The notes: generated by a model from the letters alone, not told the origin. A stretch of DNA of 56,225 nt from Rhodococcus tibetensis (GCF_024438035.1 NZ_JANFQF010000030.1:1-56225); one strand, 5' to 3'. Shown: positions 40,530 through 50,664, counted from the stretch's first letter. Program-made: numbers and translations.

Positions 40530-41777
40530 CTATTTCGGGCTCACCCCGAGAAGTGGCGCGAGCTGAGTCGCAATCGGGTTGAGATTCAACCGATGCGGGT
40601 CCTTCTTGGGCTTGGAATCCCACGGCTGGACCGTCCCAGGGTCGCCGAGGACGATCCGGTTGGCGCTGCGCACACCGCTCACACTTCCCTGCGGCGTCTC
40701 ACAGTTCGCCGCCGTGTTCTGGGGGAAATCCTGCTGGGTGTCGTCGAAGTCGGGATCCTGCCGCTTCATCTCCTCGAGTATTTCCCTCGTCCCCTCGTAG
40801 CCGACTGTGCACGGGGGTGGGTTGTTCACCTCGCCCACCAAGCCCAAGTGAACGGTGCCGTCTCCGGGGGCGATGGTGGAGGACGCTGCGGCAACTCCCG
40901 GCAGGTACACGAAAAGGGTGCGAAGCGCGTCCGCCTGAACGGAGAGTGTTTTCGCGGTCATGCCGAGGTTGGTGAGGTTCGCGGTTACCGCCGCTCCGGA
41001 ATCGCTGACGAACTTACCCAGTTCGTCGGCGGCCGGGGTTCCGTTCTCGATCACGCCCCGCACGTCGGGGTCGGATGCACGCAGCTGCGCCGCGATCGCG
41101 TCGAGGTCTGTGCTGAATTGCTTTATGGCCGAGGATTGTCCGGACTGCGTCGCCAGCACCGGCCGGCTGTCGCGCAGCAGTGTCAGCGTCTCGTCGAGTG
41201 ACTCGGAGCCCGACCGCGACAGTCCCGCCAGTGCATCAGCGAGTACTTGAATGTCCTGCCCCTTGCCGTTGAACGCCGTACCGAGTTCGGTCACGACCGT
41301 ACGGAGCGCATCGGTGGGAACGGAGTCGGCCAATTCCTTTGTGCCCGCAAGCAGTTCCTCGATTGGAACGGGAGTAGCGGTGCTGCCCACGGCAATAACC
41401 GATCCGTCTTCGAGGAACGGACCACGGTCGGTGTCGGGCTGAAGGTCGACGTATTGTTCGCCGATCGCCGACCTGTTGGCCACCACGGCTTTCGCGGACG
41501 CGGGGATGCCTGGCGCGCTCTTGTCGATCTTCAACTCGACATCGACACCGTCCGAGGTCAGCGACATGTCGCCCACCCGGCCGACGGGTACTCCGCGGTA
41601 GGTGACTTCGGCATTGCTGAAGATGCCCCCGGAGTTCGCAAGCTCGACCCTGACGGTGTACTCACCGAAACCGAGCAGATTGTCGAGGCGCACGTACTGG
41701 GCGCCGACGTAGACCAGGCCGGTCAGAGCGATGAGGATCAAGCCGGCCAGCTGCCACTTGACGAGTGGTGAGGTCAT
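40530..41777 (-). CDS. Orphan MCE-family (MlaD-domain) protein
   Basis: The 415-residue protein has an N-terminal membrane helix (about 10-28) and one MlaD/MCE domain (GEYTVRVELANSGGIFSNAE, VTYRGVPVGRVGDM). An alpha-helical MCE tail follows (SGQSSAIKQFSTDLDAIAAQ), then a C-terminal region with GTVHLGLVGEVNNPPPCTVG and two Cys, as in MceF-like subunits. MCE proteins normally come in six-gene operons with YrbE permeases; none are nearby, so this one must join a complex encoded elsewhere. ATG at 41777. Confidence 0.88.
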   Translation of the reverse strand: MTSPLVKWQLAGLILIALTGLVYVGAQYVRLDNLLGFGEYTVRVELANSGGIFSNAEVTYRGVPVGRVGDMSLTSDGVDVELKIDKSAPGIPASAKAVVANRSAIGEQYVDLQPDTDRGPFLEDGSVIAVGSTATPVPIEELLAGTKELADSVPTDALRTVVTELGTAFNGKGQDIQVLADALAGLSRSGSESLDETLTLLRDSRPVLATQSGQSSAIKQFSTDLDAIAAQLRASDPDVRGVIENGTPAADELGKFVSDSGAAVTANLTNLGMTAKTLSVQADALRTLFVYLPGVAAASSTIAPGDGTVHLGLVGEVNNPPPCTVGYEGTREILEEMKRQDPDFDDTQQDFPQNTAANCETPQGSVSGVRSANRIVLGDPGTVQPWDSKPKKDPHRLNLNPIATQLAPLLGVSPK

Positions 41778-42065
41778 CGCTTGGCGACGCTTGCACACTT
41801 GTGCTGCACGTGTTCGGCGCGGGCTGTCTCGATCGTGGCAGGCACAGGCACTCCGGTAACTATTTTTATGTGGGACGAGAAGTCACATATATACCTAGCC
41901 GGAACCCTCCCCCGGCGCAAACCCGGCGTCCACTGTCCGGCACGCAGCAGCGGCCGGCAGTCGTGGCCACGGCAGTCATCCGCACAGAATGCGCAGGCCA
42001 GCGAACACGATTGGGCGGCGAAAGTGACTGCAATCACTACGGACCAGAAAAGTGATGTCCGCTGC
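41778..42065. other. Intergenic region, relatively AT-rich core
   Basis: No convincing gene. A short AT-rich stretch (about 41860-41895, including TATTTTTATG and CACATATATACC) stands out from the surrounding high GC and probably holds the promoter of the MCE gene or an Lsr2-binding patch. Several small open frames here lack family features. Confidence 0.4.
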
Positions 42066-43323
42066 TCAGCGCGTCGGCGGCGGCGATTGTCCTCCGCCGG
42101 ATTCCACCTCGGCCAGCCGTCTGCGGAGGAATCTTCGAGTGGGCTCGTTCGCCGCAAGTCCGAGCGCGACGCGGTACTCCGCACTCGACGCCGTCCACCG
42201 TCCCGCTCTGCGCAACAGGTCGGCGCGGGTGGCGTGAACGACTTGTGATCGCGCCAGCCTCGGGTCCTCCGCCACCGCGTCGAGTTCCATCAGCCCCGCG
42301 TCGACTCCGTCACGAAACTCAGGGCCACGGCGCGATTGAGCCGTACCGTCGGTGAGTCCTGGTAGGCAATCAACTCGTCGTATGCGGCGACGATCGCCTT
42401 CCAGTCGGTGGCCGACCAGGTCGGTGCGGTCGCGTGCATCGCCGCGATCCTCGCCTGCGCGACGTAGCGCCCGGATCCCCGACGCAGTGCCACCTGGAGA
42501 CGGAGCAGTCCTTCCTGGACCTTCTGACTGTCCCATGCCCGCCGATCCTGGTCCTCGAGCGCCACCAGGTCACCCTGATCGTCGACGCGCTCCGGACGCC
42601 TGCTGTCGTAAAAGAGCATGAGTGCTGTAAGTGCCCAGGCCTCGCCCTCGTCGGGCATCAATTCGCAGAGGAGCCGCCCGAGACGCAACGCCTCCTCGCA
42701 CAGTTCGCCGCGGATCGCGGGATCCCCAGAGGTCGCCGAATACCCTTCGGTGAAGACCAGGTAGATGCAGGACAGCACCTGGGGCGTGTGTTCCGGGAAG
42801 AGGTGATCGGGTGGGACACGCAACGGGATTCCCGCGGTCCGGATTTTCGATCTGGCGCGGCTGAGTCGTTGCGAGATGGTCGGTTCGGGCTTCAGGAACA
42901 ACCTGGCAATCTCGGCAGGCCTCAGCCCGGCCACCAACCGAAGGGTCAACGCGACCTGCGATTCGGGCGAGAGCGAGGGATGGCAGCAGGTGAACATCAG
43001 GCGTAACTGATCATCGTGCACCGGCCACACCTCTTCCATTTCTGGAGGCGGAAACAACCGCGCCGCATCATGTTCCTTGCTACAACGCAAGGACTCTCGC
43101 CGAAGCCGGTTCAGCGCGCGATTGCGCGCGACGGTGGTGATCCAGGCGCCCGGGTTGTCCGGCAGCCCTGCGACAGGCCAGCTGCGGATTGCCTCGGCGA
43201 ACGCGTCTTGGAGGGCGTCCTCCGCGAGGGACAGATCCCCGACCATCCGTGCCACGGTGGCCAGGGCCCGCCCGTACTCCTCCGGAAGAAGCGACCCAAC
43301 GTGTCGCTGTCCCCCTCGTCCAT
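42066..43323 (-). pseudogene. ECF42-type sigma factor with C-terminal TPR, frameshifted
   Basis: The gene starts at ATG 43323 in a TAATG overlap with the DGPF gene. After about 10 codons (MDEGDSDTL) the frame is lost; the next frame carries EEYGRALATVARMVGDLSLAE, sigma region 4 (LRPAEIARLFLKPEPTISQR) and the TPR-like region (IYLVFTEGYSATSGDPAIRG, YDSRRPER). It then runs to a premature stop near 42290. The true tail (DGVDAGLMELDAVAEDPRLA, LLRRAGRWTASSAEYRVAL) is in another frame down to 42066. Losses of one base near 43296 and near 42313 explain both shifts. Confidence 0.8.
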
Positions 43324-43828
43324 TACCGGGTGTCGTCGACGATCCGCCGTAGTTCGATGCAGCCTTTCGGCGACACCGGAACCTTGGCGGCCAGAGCGAT
43401 CGCACTCTGCCGGTTCTCCGCTGCCAGGACGTAGAGGCCGTTCGCCACCTCGGCCGTCTCGGCAAACGGACCGTCGGTGAAAAAGCAGTACGCCGTCCCG
43501 GACGCGGAGCGTCGTCGCCGAAGACGGGGCGTACAGGGCTCCGCCGCCACGCACAACCTCCCCGGCGAGTCGGCCGAAGTTCTCGTGCTCCGCCGCCCCC
43601 GCCTCCCACTGCTGCGTGCCCGGCGCTACCACTTCCGCCACGGGTTCACGCAGCAGAGCCAGCCACGCGCCGTTCCGATCGGTGACCGACATCCACTCGA
43701 CCATCGGCCACAACTCCACCGATCCATCGGTGGCTTCGGGTATCTGCCGCGCGACCTCGAGCAGCTCGTCGAGGTCGGTTGCCTCGAATACACTTCGCCT
43801 CGCCTGCCGACAATGCCAGGTAGTACAT
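43323..43828 (-). pseudogene. DGPF/YCII-domain protein, deleted and frameshifted
   Basis: The N-terminus MYYLALSAGEAK is followed, in another frame, by VFEATDLDELLEVARQIPEA (normally the end of a first DGPF domain) and a second domain (WLALLREPVAEVVAPGTQQW, YAPSSATTLRVRDG). The motif TDGPFAET itself lies in a third frame, reached by removing one base from an A5 run at 43480-43484. Most of the first domain is missing, consistent with a deletion near 43800. DGPF proteins are the standard partners of ECF42 sigma factors, and this gene overlaps the sigma start. Confidence 0.78.
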
Positions 43829-44041
43829 AACGTCATCCTTCCTCGCAGAGAAGGAACTACGCGCCCCTTCTGACAAGACGACGAAGAAGGGAATCCGACA
43901 TCGACACGCGCCGGAAATCTCTGAGGTGAAGAATGGCCACGGGCGCCGCACCTCGAGCACCCACTGTTCACCAACCGGCCACTTGATCGTGAGATAACGA
44001 GCCGTACGCATCAACCGCCCGCTCAGAGAAGGAATCCTGGA

Positions 44042-47000
44042 TTGTCTCTCCAGTCGCCGACGGATTCGGATCGATCGCACCGCATACCCCAGGAATTCCT
44101 TCGCCGCGAGTTCGCGCCGGCGCAGCGCACCCTCATCGATGTCCTCCACGCCACCGCCGACGCGTACCCCGACGCCGCGGCCGTCGACGACGGCACGACC
44201 TCGTTGACCTATCGGGAGCTGCTCGAGGAAATCGGCCGCGGCGCGGATGCACTCGCCGAGTCCGGAGTCGGGGCAGGCGACCGGGTCGGCATCCGCATGC
44301 CTTCGGGGTCCTGCGCGCTGTACGTCACCATCCTGTCGACCCTCGCGGTCGGCGCCGCGTACGTTCCCGTCGACGCGGACGATCCCGAAGAACGCGCCGC
44401 GCTCGTGTTCGGCGAGGCTCAGGTGCGATGTGTGGTGACCGGTGTCGGCATTACGCCGGGAACCGCCTCCGAGCGGTCGGAGAGTCAGCCCGCCCGCCCG
44501 CCGACGGTCGACGACGACGCATGGATCATCTTCACCTCCGGCTCCACCGGCACACCGAAGGGCGTCGCGGTGAGCCACCGGAACGCCGCGGCATTCGTGG
44601 ACGCCGAGGCCCGGATGTTCCTGCGCGACGATCCCATCGGGCCCGGCGACCGGGTGCTCGCCGGACTGTCGGTGGCATTCGACGCATCCTGTGAGGAAAT
44701 GTGGCTCGCGTGGCGACACGGAGCGTGCCTGGTTCCCGCACCGCGCTCGCTGGTGCGCAGCGGTATGGACCTTGGTCCTTGGCTCGTGGCCCGCGACGTC
44801 AGCATCGTGTCGACGGTGCCGACGCTCGCGTCGTTGTGGCCGGCGGAGGCGCTCGAGGCCGTCCGTCTCCTCATCTTCGGAGGTGAGGCCTGCCCACCCG
44901 AACTTGCCGAACGACTGGCCGTCGACGGACGGGAAGTGTGGAACACCTACGGGCCCACCGAGGCCACGGTAGTCGCGTGCGGTGCGCTGATGGACGGACG
45001 AAGCCCGGTCAGCATCGGGCTTCCCTTGGACGGCTGGGATCTGGCGGTAGTCGATAGCTCCGGGGAGCCCGTACCCGAGGGCGAGGTGGGTGAACTGGTG
45101 ATCGGTGGTGTCGGTTTGGCCCGCTATCTCGACCCTGCCAAGGACGCCGAGAAGTACGCGCCGATGCCTACCCTCGGCTGGGACCGTGCGTATCGCAGCG
45201 GTGATCTCGTCCGCCTCGACCGCCGCGGACTGCTGTTCCAGGGTCGCGCCGACGATCAGGTGAAGCTGGGCGGCAGGCGGATCGAACTGGGCGAGGTCGA
45301 CAACGCCCTGCAGAACCTTCCGGGCGTCGGCGGCGCGGCCGCGGCCGTGCGCAGGACCGGTGCCGGTCACCAGATCCTCGTCGGCTATTTGGCCAGCACC
45401 AACCCCGACTTCGACCTCAAGGCGGCGCACGCGGCGCTCACCGAGCAACTGCCCGCGGCGCTGGTTCCCCGGCTGGTGCTGGTCGACGAACTTCCCACCC
45501 GCACGTCCGGCAAGGTCGACCGGAACGCCCTGCCCTGGCCCGCGCCTGGTGTCGACGACGCCGCGGAGAAACTGGGGCTCGAGGGCACGCAGGCCTGGGT
45601 CGCGGGACTGTGGACGGCGATTCTCGGTGCCGAGATCACAGGCCCCGACGATGACTTCTTCGAACTCGGCGGCGGATCCCTCTCGGCAGCCCAGCTGGTG
45701 ACGGCACTGCGCGAACGGTTCCCCGAGGTGACGGTCGCGCAACTCTACGACCATCCGCGGCTCGGTTCGCTCGCGGAATACCTCGACGAACTGGCGCCGA
45801 TCGACGCCGCCGAACCCCGCATCGTCACGCCGACTCCGCGTCGGAGCCAACTCGCGCAGATCGCGGCCACGGTTCCGCTCACCACGCTCACGGGCCTGCA
45901 GTGGGTCACGTGGCTGGCCATCGCGAACAACGTCTTCTCGTGGTTCACGACGGTGTCGTGGGCGCCCACGGTGTCGTGGTGGTGGATTCTGGCCGCATTT
46001 GTCGTGTTCATCAGCCCGGTCGGCCGGATGGCGATCTCGGTGACCGGTTCGCGGATCCTGCTGCGCGGACTCGAGCCGGGAACCTACCCGCGAGGCGGCA
46101 GCGAACACCTGCGGTTGTGGGTGGCGTTGCGCCTGACCGAGGCCAGCGGTGCCGCGAATCTGTCGGGTGCGCCGTGGATGCTCTACTACGCGCGGGCGCT
46201 CGGCGCGAAGGTCGGCAAGGGCGTCGACCTGCACACGCTCCCGCCGGTCACCGGCATGCTCGAGCTCGGCGACGGGTGCTCCATCGAACCCGAGGTCGAC
46301 CTGTCCGGGCACTGGGTGGACGGCGACGTCGTCCACATCGGTGCCATCAAGATCGGTCCGGGTGCGTCGGTGGGCGCCCGGTCCACGCTGGTTCCCGGCG
46401 CCACCATCGGGCGCAACGCCGAGGTCGAGGCCGGTTCCGCCGTGTTCGGACGCGTCAAGGCCAATCAGCACTGGGCCGGCTCACCGGCGGTCAAGGTCGG
46501 CAAGGCCGTCCACCCGTGGCCCGAGGAGACCCCGCGCCGCGCGGCCTACTGGGTTCCGGCGTTCGGTGTGACGTCGATGCTCATCGCCGGACTGCCGATC
46601 TTCGCCCTCGTCGCAGGCATCGTGGTCATCGGGTGGTGGATCCGCGACGCAGGCACGATCGGGTCCGCCGTACTCCAGTCGCTGGTGATCCTTCCCGCCG
46701 CGACGCTCGTCAGCCTCGCCGTGTTCGCCGTCCTCACGGTCGTGTCCGTCCGGCTGCTGTCGATCAGGTTGCGTGAGGGCTACCACCCGGTCCGCAGTCG
46801 CATCGGCTGGCAGGTGTGGGCGACCGAACGACTCATGGACTCCGCCCGCACGTTCCTGTTCCCGCTGTACGCGAGCCTCCTGACGCCGGGATGGCTGCGG
46901 TTGCTCGGCGCCCGGATCGGCAAGAACGTGGAAGCGTCGACCGTCCTCATGCTGCCGAAGTTCACCACTGTGGCGGACGGCGCATTCCTCGCCGACGACA

Positions 47001-47932
47001 CGATGATCGCGAGTTACGAACTCGGCGGCGGCTGGATGCACATCGAACACGCGAAGGTCGGCAAGCGCGCCTTCCTCGGCAACTCCGGGATGACCGGTCC
47101 GGGTCGGCGCGTGCCCAAGAACGGTCTCGTCGCGGTGCTCTCGGCCACGCCGTCGAAGGCGAAGTCCGGTTCCTCCTGGCTGGGCAGTCCCCCCGTCCGC
47201 CTCCGCAGGGCACCGGGCGACACCGACGCCGCACGCACCTTCCATCCGCCGCTCCGGCTGAAGATCGCCCGTGCGATCGTGGAAACGTGCCGTCTGATCC
47301 CCGTGATGGTGACGTTCGGCATCGGGTTGGGGGTGCTCTTCACTCTCGAGGTGATGGCCGACCGGATCGGCTTCTGGATGGCCGCCCTGGCCAGTGGCGT
47401 CGTCCTTCTCGGCGCAGGCGCCTTGGCCGGATCGATTTCGGTGGCCGCGAAGTGGTTGGTGGTCGGGCGCATCGGGAAAGTCGAGCATCCCCTCTGGAGT
47501 TCATTCGTCTGGCGTAACGAGGTATCGGACGCTTTCGTCGAGACCGTCGCCGCACCGTGGTTCGCGCGCGCTGCCACCGGCACCGCCGTACTCAACGTCT
47601 GGTTGCGCGGCCTCGGCGCGACCATCGGCAAGGGTGTGTGGTGTGAAACCTACTGGCTGCCCGAGGCTGATTTGGTGACCCTCGGTGACGGCGCCACCGT
47701 GGAACGGGGGTGCGTCGTGCAGACTCACCTGTTCCATGATCGGATCATGTCCATGGACACCGTCACGCTGGGAGCCGGCGCCACCCTCGGCCCGCACTGT
47801 GTCGCACTGCCCGCCGCCGGAATCGGCGCGGGCGCCACGGTCGGGCCTGCCTCACTGGTCATGCGCGGCGACACCGTGCCGCCCTCCACCCGGTGGCAGG
47901 GAAACCCCATCTCACCGTGGGCAGCCACGTGA
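44042..47932 (+). CDS. Pls/PosA-type NRPS, amino-acid homopolymer synthetase
   Basis: The 1296-residue protein has an adenylation domain (about 25-520: FTSGSTGTPKGVAVSHRN near 165, YGPTEATV near 304, YRSGDLVRLDRRGLLFQGRA, TRTSGKVDRNALPW). A carrier domain follows (DDDFFELGGGSLSAAQ, Ser near 545), then three membrane-helix pairs alternating with three hexapeptide/C-terminal domains. The layout and length match epsilon-poly-L-lysine synthetase. The A domain core FDASCEEMW has Glu where GrsA has Trp239, suggesting a basic substrate. It starts at TTG with AAGGA upstream. Its stop overlaps the M1 peptidase start. Confidence 0.87.
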   Translation: MSLQSPTDSDRSHRIPQEFLRREFAPAQRTLIDVLHATADAYPDAAAVDDGTTSLTYRELLEEIGRGADALAESGVGAGDRVGIRMPSGSCALYVTILSTLAVGAAYVPVDADDPEERAALVFGEAQVRCVVTGVGITPGTASERSESQPARPPTVDDDAWIIFTSGSTGTPKGVAVSHRNAAAFVDAEARMFLRDDPIGPGDRVLAGLSVAFDASCEEMWLAWRHGACLVPAPRSLVRSGMDLGPWLVARDVSIVSTVPTLASLWPAEALEAVRLLIFGGEACPPELAERLAVDGREVWNTYGPTEATVVACGALMDGRSPVSIGLPLDGWDLAVVDSSGEPVPEGEVGELVIGGVGLARYLDPAKDAEKYAPMPTLGWDRAYRSGDLVRLDRRGLLFQGRADDQVKLGGRRIELGEVDNALQNLPGVGGAAAAVRRTGAGHQILVGYLASTNPDFDLKAAHAALTEQLPAALVPRLVLVDELPTRTSGKVDRNALPWPAPGVDDAAEKLGLEGTQAWVAGLWTAILGAEITGPDDDFFELGGGSLSAAQLVTALRERFPEVTVAQLYDHPRLGSLAEYLDELAPIDAAEPRIVTPTPRRSQLAQIAATVPLTTLTGLQWVTWLAIANNVFSWFTTVSWAPTVSWWWILAAFVVFISPVGRMAISVTGSRILLRGLEPGTYPRGGSEHLRLWVALRLTEASGAANLSGAPWMLYYARALGAKVGKGVDLHTLPPVTGMLELGDGCSIEPEVDLSGHWVDGDVVHIGAIKIGPGASVGARSTLVPGATIGRNAEVEAGSAVFGRVKANQHWAGSPAVKVGKAVHPWPEETPRRAAYWVPAFGVTSMLIAGLPIFALVAGIVVIGWWIRDAGTIGSAVLQSLVILPAATLVSLAVFAVLTVVSVRLLSIRLREGYHPVRSRIGWQVWATERLMDSARTFLFPLYASLLTPGWLRLLGARIGKNVEASTVLMLPKFTTVADGAFLADDTMIASYELGGGWMHIEHAKVGKRAFLGNSGMTGPGRRVPKNGLVAVLSATPSKAKSGSSWLGSPPVRLRRAPGDTDAARTFHPPLRLKIARAIVETCRLIPVMVTFGIGLGVLFTLEVMADRIGFWMAALASGVVLLGAGALAGSISVAAKWLVVGRIGKVEHPLWSSFVWRNEVSDAFVETVAAPWFARAATGTAVLNVWLRGLGATIGKGVWCETYWLPEADLVTLGDGATVERGCVVQTHLFHDRIMSMDTVTLGAGATLGPHCVALPAAGIGAGATVGPASLVMRGDTVPPSTRWQGNPISPWAAT

Positions 47933-49245
47933 AGCCCGGTAGGGGGCCCGACGAACCCCTCGACCCGTATCTCCCCCAGAACGGCAACCGAGGCTATCGG
48001 GCGTCGCGGTACGAGCTCGAGCTCACCTACAAAGTCCACAGCAACCGGTTGACCGGGAAGGCCACAATCACCACGGTCACCACGGAAGCGCGATCCTGGT
48101 TCGCGCTCGACCTTGCGCCCGACCTCCACGTCACCAAGGTCGCTGCCAACGGTGCACGGAACACCAAATGGGTCCACCGGAACGGCAAGCTCGTCGTCAC
48201 CCCCGCGCAGAAGATCCCGGCGGGCGGTGCGCTGGTACTCACGATCCAGTACGGCGGTTCCCCGAAGCCCATCCGCACCATGTGGGGCGAAGTCGGGTGG
48301 GAGGAATTGACGGAGGGCAGCCTCGTCGCCAGTCAGCCGAATGGCGCGGCGTCCTGGTTTCCGTGTGACGACCACCCCAGCTCCAAGGCCAGCTACCGGA
48401 TTTCGATCACGACCGATTCGCCGTACTACACGGTTGCCAACGGTGCGTTGGTGAGCAAGCAGACCCGGGCAAGCCAGACCACGTGGGTGTACGAGCAGAC
48501 CGAGCCGATGTCGAGCTATCTGGCCACCATTCAGATCGGCCCGTACGAACGCCGGCGAGTCGGTTCGGGTGGTGTCGAGATCTTCGCCGTTCACCCGCCG
48601 CGACTTCGCTCCTCGTTCGATATCGATTTCGGACGCCAACCCGAGATGATGGATCTGTTCGGCCGGTTGTTCGGGCCGTACCCGTTCGCCGATTACACGG
48701 TCGTCGTCACCGAGGACGAGCTGGAAATTCCGGTCGAGGCGCAAGGACTGTCGATCTTCGGCGCCAACCACTGCACGGGCAGACGTGGGTCCGAACGACT
48801 GGTGGCCCACGAGCTCGCGCACCAGTGGTTCGGCAACAGCCTCACGTTGCGTCAGTGGCGGGACATCTGGTTGCACGAGGGATTCGCTTGTTACGCCGAA
48901 TGGCTTTGGTCGGAGAATTCAGGCGGCCGTACGGCCCACCAACTAGCGTTGCAGGCCCACCTGGGACTGTCCCGCAAACCGCAGGATCTGGTGGTGGCCG
49001 ACCCGGGGCCGCAGCTGATGTTCGACGACCGCATCTACAAGCGCGGCGCAATCACCTTGCATGCGTTGCGACTTCGGCTGGGTGACGAAAATTTCTTCGC
49101 GTTGCTGCAGCAGTGGACCCGGTCGCACAGCCACTCCAGCGTCAGTGCGGAGCAGTTCACCGATCTCGCCGCGCACTATACGGACGAGTCGCTTCGAAGC
49201 CTGTGGGACACCTGGCTGGGCGAGAAGGCGCTGCCGCCGTTGTAG
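47929..49245 (+). CDS. M1-family zinc aminopeptidase-like metallopeptidase
   Basis: The 438-residue protein has the M1 zinc site HELAHQWFG near residue 287 with the second Glu in WLHEGFACYAEW. Where most M1 enzymes have GAMEN it reads EAQGLSIFG, so the N-terminal recognition loop differs. No signal peptide. GTG start overlaps the synthetase stop (GTGA), proving translational coupling. By context it may process or degrade the amino-acid polymer or its starter; this is inference. Short relative to full M1 proteins (about 850 residues): it lacks the large C-terminal domain. Confidence 0.85.
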   Translation: MKPGRGPDEPLDPYLPQNGNRGYRASRYELELTYKVHSNRLTGKATITTVTTEARSWFALDLAPDLHVTKVAANGARNTKWVHRNGKLVVTPAQKIPAGGALVLTIQYGGSPKPIRTMWGEVGWEELTEGSLVASQPNGAASWFPCDDHPSSKASYRISITTDSPYYTVANGALVSKQTRASQTTWVYEQTEPMSSYLATIQIGPYERRRVGSGGVEIFAVHPPRLRSSFDIDFGRQPEMMDLFGRLFGPYPFADYTVVVTEDELEIPVEAQGLSIFGANHCTGRRGSERLVAHELAHQWFGNSLTLRQWRDIWLHEGFACYAEWLWSENSGGRTAHQLALQAHLGLSRKPQDLVVADPGPQLMFDDRIYKRGAITLHALRLRLGDENFFALLQQWTRSHSHSSVSAEQFTDLAAHYTDESLRSLWDTWLGEKALPPL

Positions 49246-49257
49246 AACCATCGACGG

Positions 49258-50664
49258 TCACGCACCGTCTCGCCAGACGACGGGGGAGACACGCTTGGCG
49301 ACGTCTGTCATCTGGAGACCGGACTTCACTCCGTTGAGCGCCCCGAACTCGACGGTCTCGGTGTCGAATGTGCCCGCGAAGGCGTACACGTCATAGGTTC
49401 CGTTCGGGGCGTCTGCCGGCACGGTGTAACTGATGGGCTCCTCGTATACCTCCCCGGGAGCCAGGTCGACGTCGATCGGCCCGAGGATCGGATCACTGAT
49501 CCCGCCGTCCGGCGACGTCACGCTCGCCCATACCTGTCCCACGTAGGGTTGGTCCTCGGGTGCCGTCACTACCATCGTCGCCGCGATCGTGCCCCCGTTC
49601 TCGGGCAGGGTGGTGGAGTCGTCTGCAGTCAGCGACACCCGCACCGGAAGGTCGGTGTCCGGTAGCTGAGGTCGTGTCGAGGACGGTGAACCGTCACCGA
49701 CGTCGGGCCAGTCGTCCGCCCAGACGATCCGGTCGATCATCCCTTCCCGGCGCTGAGCTCCGCTGGGCAGTGTGATGTCGTCGCGCGGGATGGCGTGATA
49801 GACGATCCAATCGTTGCCGGCGTCGTCGGTCACCACCGTGTTGTGTCCGGGTCCGGCCCACGGGTCGCTCCCCGCGAGGATGAGCGCGCCGCCCCCCTCG
49901 TTGAGATCCTGGCCCTTGCGGTCGAGATAGGGCCCGGTCAGCGACCTGGACCTGCCGACCACCACGCGGTACGCGGTGTCCCCGCCGTTGCAACAATTGC
50001 CGGCGGAAAGAAAGAGGTGGTAGTAGCCGTTGCGGAATGCGATGAAGGGACCTTCGAACCGGTCGTCCGCGATCTGCACGGGTTCGCCGACCGGCGCCGC
50101 CCCCTCCCCGTCCAGCGGGATCGCGTAGATGCCGCGGAAGTTGCCGACGACCATCGTTTTCGAAGCTCCGTCGTCCCACACGAACGGGTCGATCGTGCCC
50201 TCGATGCCGACGTCCTGCGCACAGAACACCGGGCGACCCAGATCGGTCCACGGCCCGGTCGGACCGGGAGCGGCCGCGAGCCCGATACACGGATTCGTTT
50301 CGTCGTAGAGCGAATAGTAGAGGCTGTATCCGCCACCCGATTCCAGGACGTTCGGGGCCCACGCGAGCTTTCCCTCCGGATGCCACCCGGGCAGTTCCGG
50401 GAACACGTCACCCACGTACATCCAGTCCATGAGGTCGAAGGACTTGAACATCGACATGTTACGCATGCCTTTGCCGTCACCCCAGTCGTCCGCGGTGGTG
50501 TACATGTAGTACATCCCGTCGTCCGCACGGACCACGCTCGGGTCCGCGGCAACGGGCTCGACCACGGGGTTCGCCGAGACCGGGGGCGCCGGCACCACCA
50601 TCAGTGCGAGCAGCGACAGCGTCGTCACGATCCATCCCCGTCGCGTCAGCCATCCCCGGTGCAT
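49258..50664 (-). CDS. Secreted GH43-like glycoside hydrolase
   Basis: The 468-residue protein has a signal peptide (residues 1-32, ending PAPPVSANP) and a five-blade-propeller glycosidase domain. Its acidic triad is visible in VAADPSVVRADDGMYYMY (base Asp), EGTIDPFVWDDG (pKa modulator) and DRFEGPFIAFRNGYYHLF (acid Glu), as in family 43 arabinanases/xylosidases. A C-terminal beta-sandwich of about 120 residues follows (YVGQVWASVTSPDGG). GTG at 50712, with GGGAG upstream, is an alternative start. Probable arabinan or arabinogalactan target. Confidence 0.82.
   Translation of the reverse strand: MHRGWLTRRGWIVTTLSLLALMVVPAPPVSANPVVEPVAADPSVVRADDGMYYMYTTADDWGDGKGMRNMSMFKSFDLMDWMYVGDVFPELPGWHPEGKLAWAPNVLESGGGYSLYYSLYDETNPCIGLAAAPGPTGPWTDLGRPVFCAQDVGIEGTIDPFVWDDGASKTMVVGNFRGIYAIPLDGEGAAPVGEPVQIADDRFEGPFIAFRNGYYHLFLSAGNCCNGGDTAYRVVVGRSRSLTGPYLDRKGQDLNEGGGALILAGSDPWAGPGHNTVVTDDAGNDWIVYHAIPRDDITLPSGAQRREGMIDRIVWADDWPDVGDGSPSSTRPQLPDTDLPVRVSLTADDSTTLPENGGTIAATMVVTAPEDQPYVGQVWASVTSPDGGISDPILGPIDVDLAPGEVYEEPISYTVPADAPNGTYDVYAFAGTFDTETVEFGALNGVKSGLQMTDVAKRVSPVVWRDGA

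Noticed and set aside
41781..42248. 155-codon plus-strand ORF between the MCE and sigma genes
   Set aside because: Ser/Arg/Ala-rich composition without recognisable domain, overlapping the sigma tail on the other strand.
43646..46471. 941-codon minus-strand open frame
   Set aside because: It lies antisense to the A domain of the homopolymer synthetase and has the Arg/His/Gly-rich composition of a high-GC shadow frame. Only its last few codons coincide with the start of the DGPF remnant.
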